Assembly (NCBI GenBank): GCA_963772065.1 | Contig: CAVYVZ010000010.1 | Location: 62,001-126,000 of the forward strand | DNA from: CAVYVZ01 sp963772065 | Lineage (GTDB): Bacteria > Acidobacteriota > Vicinamibacteria > Vicinamibacterales > UBA2999 | Length of the DNA: 64,000 bases | Reading direction: 5' to 3' | In this document: in pieces, positions 61,498 through 64,000 of the stretch | Position numbering within the stretch: position 1 is the stretch's first letter | Layout of the letters: the number at the start of each line of letters is the position of its first letter | The notes under the pieces: model-generated | Told to the model about the DNA's origin: nothing | The model's database searches: none | What the model saw: the letters and a program-made list of their open reading frames with translations, nothing else | Position numbers and translations under genes: made by a program

Positions 61498-62373
61498 ATG
61501 GAGTTGAGCGAATTACGCGTGTTTCTGCGGGTCGCCTCCGAGCGGAGCTTCTCGCGGGCGGCCATGAAGCTCCACCGTACGCAGCCGGCGGTGAGCCAGT
61601 CGATCCGGCGCATCGAGGGCGACCTCGGCGAGCGCCTGTTCGACCGATCGACGAAGGACGCCACGCTCACCGAAGCGGGACGCCTCCTGAAGGACTTCGC
61701 CGAGCGTCTGCTCCGCCTCGAGGAGGAGGCGGAAGCCGCCGTCCGCGAGCTCAAGGATCTGCAGCGCGGCCGCGTGCTCATCGGCGCGAATGAAGCCTCG
61801 GTCCATGTGGTGCTGCCGCTCATTGCCAGGTTCAGGGCCGAGCACCCGCTCGTGCACGTCGACGTCCGCCGCGTCCACGCCCGGCAGATTGGCGCCGAGG
61901 TCGCACAGGGGAGCCTGGACTTCGGCGTCCTCACGTTCCAGCCGGCCGAGGCCGGGCTGAAATCGGTGACGCTCGGCCAGGACGAGCTCGTGATGCTGGT
62001 GCATCCGGACAATGCACTCGCGAAGCGGCGCGAGGTCACGATTGCGGAATGCGCCCGGCAGACGGTGGTGGCCCACAACGATCCGTCGCACGTGCGCGAG
62101 CGCGTGCTGCGCCTGTTCGAGCAGCATCACATCCCGGCGAACATCCTGATCTCGCTGCCGAGCCTCGAAGGGATCAAGCGCGCCGTGGCGATGCAGCTCG
62201 GTGTCGCGCTCCTGCCGCGGCGTTGCGCGGAGCCCGAAATACAGCGCGGGGAGCTCGTGGCGCTCCAGGTGCGCGACATCAGGCTCCGGCGGCAGGTGCG
62301 GATGATCTATCGCAAGGCGGGCGAGCGCTCGCACGCCGCGAGCGCCTTTCTCACGCTGGTGGAGGGCTCGTAA
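61498..62373 (+). CDS. LysR-family transcriptional regulator
   Basis: 291 residues. N-terminal winged helix (ELRVFLRVASERSFSRAAMK, LHRTQPAVSQSIRRIEGDLG, LFDRSTKDATLTEAGRLLKD), then the substrate-binding periplasmic-protein-like domain (residues 90-290; VLIGANEASVHVVLPLIARF, LVMLVHPDNALAKRREV). The divergent position to leuA and tail-to-tail with leuD (the 3' ends overlap by 23 bp) suggests control of leucine synthesis, perhaps with a pathway intermediate as coinducer, as 2-isopropylmalate does in yeast Leu3; this is an inference. ATG 61498. Confidence 0.92.
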   Translation: MELSELRVFLRVASERSFSRAAMKLHRTQPAVSQSIRRIEGDLGERLFDRSTKDATLTEAGRLLKDFAERLLRLEEEAEAAVRELKDLQRGRVLIGANEASVHVVLPLIARFRAEHPLVHVDVRRVHARQIGAEVAQGSLDFGVLTFQPAEAGLKSVTLGQDELVMLVHPDNALAKRREVTIAECARQTVVAHNDPSHVRERVLRLFEQHHIPANILISLPSLEGIKRAVAMQLGVALLPRRCAEPEIQRGELVALQVRDIRLRRQVRMIYRKAGERSHAASAFLTLVEGS

Positions 62374-62962
62374 AGGCGGCGAGGTACGGCAGGCGCGCGG
62401 CCACGCGCCGCACCTCGTCATAACGCTCGAGCAGCATCCCGGTCGTGTCCCAGGCGCCCGACAGGAAGGCCTCGCGCGCGTGCGCGGGGATTCTCACCGG
62501 GCACGCGAACGGCCCGGAGATACAGTCGAGGGTTTCGAGGCTGACGCGTACCGTGCGGGCCGGATCGCCCTCGACGAGCGCCATCAGCGCGTCGAGATCG
62601 GCACGCGCCGCGGTCAGACACGGAAGGCCCATCATCGCGGCGTTCCCAAAGAAGATGTCCGAGAACGACTCCCCGACGATGGCGCGGATGCCCCAGCGGT
62701 AGAGCGCCTGCGGCGCGTGCTCGCGGGAGGAGCCGCAGCCGAAGTTGCGGTGCACGATCATGATCCGCGCGCCCGCAAACCGCGGATCGTCGAACGGATG
62801 CGCAGTCGTCTTTCGATCGTCTTCGAAGACGTGCTGCTCCATGCCCTCGAAGGACACCGCTCGCAGATAGCGCGCGGGGATAATCCGATCCGTGTCGATG
62901 TCGTCGCCCGCCATCGGCAGAGCGGTCCCCTCGATCGAGATGATCCGCAGCGTGTCGGTCAT
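62351..62962 (-). CDS. leuD: 3-isopropylmalate dehydratase, small subunit
   Basis: 203 residues. Isomerises 2-isopropylmalate to 3-isopropylmalate together with LeuC. Motifs: GDDIDTDRIIPARYLRAV, HRNFGCGSSREHAPQAL, IVGESFSDIFFGNAAMMGLP. Normal length. Start: ATG 62962, overlapping the leuC stop by 4 bp (ATGA), so leuC-leuD are translationally coupled. Its 3' end overlaps the convergent LysR gene by 23 bp. leuB is not in the window. Confidence 0.96.
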   Translation of the reverse strand: MTDTLRIISIEGTALPMAGDDIDTDRIIPARYLRAVSFEGMEQHVFEDDRKTTAHPFDDPRFAGARIMIVHRNFGCGSSREHAPQALYRWGIRAIVGESFSDIFFGNAAMMGLPCLTAARADLDALMALVEGDPARTVRVSLETLDCISGPFACPVRIPAHAREAFLSGAWDTTGMLLERYDEVRRVAARLPYLAAFTSPPPA

Positions 62963-64000
62963 CGGCTCACGGCCTCTCCAACCACCTGCCGCACGTCGAC
63001 CACTTCGCCGGCCAGCGCAGCGGCTGCGACCATCGCCGGGCTCATGAGCAGCGTGCGGCCGGTCGGACTCCCCTGTCGCCCCTTGAAGTTCCGGTTGGAC
63101 GAAGCCGCGCAGACCTGACGGCCCTCGAGCTTGTCGGGATTCATGCCGAGGCACATCGAGCAGCCCGCCTCGCGCCATTCGAAGCCCGCCTCCCGGAAGA
63201 CTTCGTGGAGACCCTCGCGCTCCGCCGCGCTGCGCACCCCCGCGGAACCTGGCACGACGAGCGCCTTGACGTGCGACGCCACGTGGTGCCCGCGGACGAT
63301 GCGAGCGGCTTCGCGCAGGTCGGACAAACGGGAGTTGGTACACGAGCCGATGAAGGCGACGTCGATCTTCTGGCCCTGCACCCGCGAGCCGGGCGCGAAG
63401 CCCATGTACTCGAGCGCTTCGCGCACGCCCGTGCGGTCGGCATCCGGCACATCCGCCGGCCTCGGGATCGGCTCGTTCACTTCCACCGATTGGCCGGGAT
63501 TCGTTCCCCACGTCACGACTGGCGTCAGTCGCTCCGCCTCGATCCGCACGTCATCGTCATAGACCGCGTCCCCATCGGACGCGAGCGACCTCCACCATCG
63601 GCGCGCGCGGGTGAATTCCTCGCCGGAGGGAACATACCGGCGCCCGTCGAGGTAGGTGAAGGTCGTGTCGTCCGGATTCACATAGCCGACGCGGGCGCCG
63701 CCCTCGATCGACATGTTGCAGATCGTCATGCGTTCGTCCATCGACATCCGGTCGACGGTGTCGCCTGCGTACTGGTACGCGTATCCCACGCCACCCTGCA
63801 CACCAAGCCGCCGGATGATGGCGAGGATCACATCCTTGGCGTACACGCCTGGCTGGAGCGAACCGATCACGCGGATGCGCCGAACGCGCAGCGGCTCCAT
63901 GGCGAGGCACTGCGTCGCGAGCACGTCGCGGACCTGCGATGTGCCGATGCCGAACGCGATGGCGCCGAACGCGCCGTGGGTCGAGGTATGGCTGTCGCCG
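62959..64000 (-). CDS. leuC: 3-isopropylmalate dehydratase, large subunit (5' end outside the window)
   Basis: 347 residues of about 470 are in the window; the N-terminal part lies beyond 64,000. Visible motifs are GDSHTSTHGAFGAIAFGIGT at the window edge, ATQCLAMEPLRV, GSCTNSRLSDLREAARIVRG (first iron-sulfur cysteine), AGCSMCLGMNPDKLEGRQVC with the two cysteines of the [4Fe-4S] cluster, and NRNFKGRQGSPTGRTLLMSP. The three cluster cysteines are therefore present. The enzyme has aconitase-type chemistry and acts with LeuD. Confidence 0.96.
   Translation of the reverse strand, partial: GDSHTSTHGAFGAIAFGIGTSQVRDVLATQCLAMEPLRVRRIRVIGSLQPGVYAKDVILAIIRRLGVQGGVGYAYQYAGDTVDRMSMDERMTICNMSIEGGARVGYVNPDDTTFTYLDGRRYVPSGEEFTRARRWWRSLASDGDAVYDDDVRIEAERLTPVVTWGTNPGQSVEVNEPIPRPADVPDADRTGVREALEYMGFAPGSRVQGQKIDVAFIGSCTNSRLSDLREAARIVRGHHVASHVKALVVPGSAGVRSAAEREGLHEVFREAGFEWREAGCSMCLGMNPDKLEGRQVCAASSNRNFKGRQGSPTGRTLLMSPAMVAAAALAGEVVDVRQVVGEAVSR

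Overview
The window looks like chromosomal DNA of a high-GC soil-type bacterium, most probably an Acidobacteriota (Vicinamibacteria-like) or a metagenome-assembled relative. The reasons are family-level: two large MacB/FtsX-type permeases of the acidobacterial ADOP kind, a VWFA-related protein of the kind known mainly from acidobacteria, DUF3224, DUF4331 and DUF6335 proteins, and dense high-GC coding with GTG starts and 1-14 bp gene overlaps. I saw no insertion sequence, phage, CRISPR array or tRNA/rRNA gene.

Layout. 0-9 kb: regulators (a broken AraC gene, LuxR, intact AraC), a DUF4199-like membrane protein, a secreted DUF3224 protein, a broken ADOP permease, an amidohydrolase and a frameshifted RlmD-like methyltransferase. 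Seven apparent frameshifts fall here and none in recognised genes of the rest. 9-17.5 kb: a long minus-strand housekeeping run, mcmA1-mcmA2-response regulator-valS-nadC-birA-unknown-rlmD. 17.6-27 kb: two Glu/Leu/Phe/Val-type dehydrogenase paralogues flank an ADOP permease, a VWFA-related secreted protein, an acyl-CoA dehydrogenase and a seven-helix membrane protein. 26.8-30.6 kb: a minus-strand operon for a periplasmic molybdenum hydroxylase ([2Fe-2S] subunit and Tat-exported Mo subunit) plus a phytase-like esterase. 30.6-44 kb: rpsA-HU/IHF-HIT-ACAD, a histone-H1-like DUF6335 protein, a subtilase with cmk, rluB, trpS-scpA-scpB and uvrC. 44-50.7 kb: CDP-alcohol phosphatidyltransferase, Ku, efp-tdk, and an envelope-stress run hsp20-degP-mscS-CarboxypepD-like. 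50.7-58.4 kb: amidase-CHRD fusion, then a tightly packed TPR-DUF4331-HupE/UreJ operon beside a fasciclin protein and a divergent Mo-oxidoreductase/cytochrome b pair. 59-64 kb: SMP-30 lactonase, then leucine biosynthesis (leuA, divergent lysR, leuD, partial leuC).

The best candidate for an undescribed system is the TPR-DUF4331-HupE/UreJ operon (52,556-56,341) with its fasciclin and sulfite-oxidase-like neighbours. It joins a metal-permease-like membrane protein, with the H-x5-DH motif, to two exported proteins of unknown role by a GTGA overlap and a 1-bp gap. Other points worth checking are an EF-P with a non-canonical modification loop, a LeuA without its regulatory domain, a nested-palindrome repeat that supplies the end of a reading frame, a palindromic in-frame insert in ValS, and a 32-codon ORF between uvrC and trpS. 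Assignments rest on reading motifs and family resemblance, with no database search.
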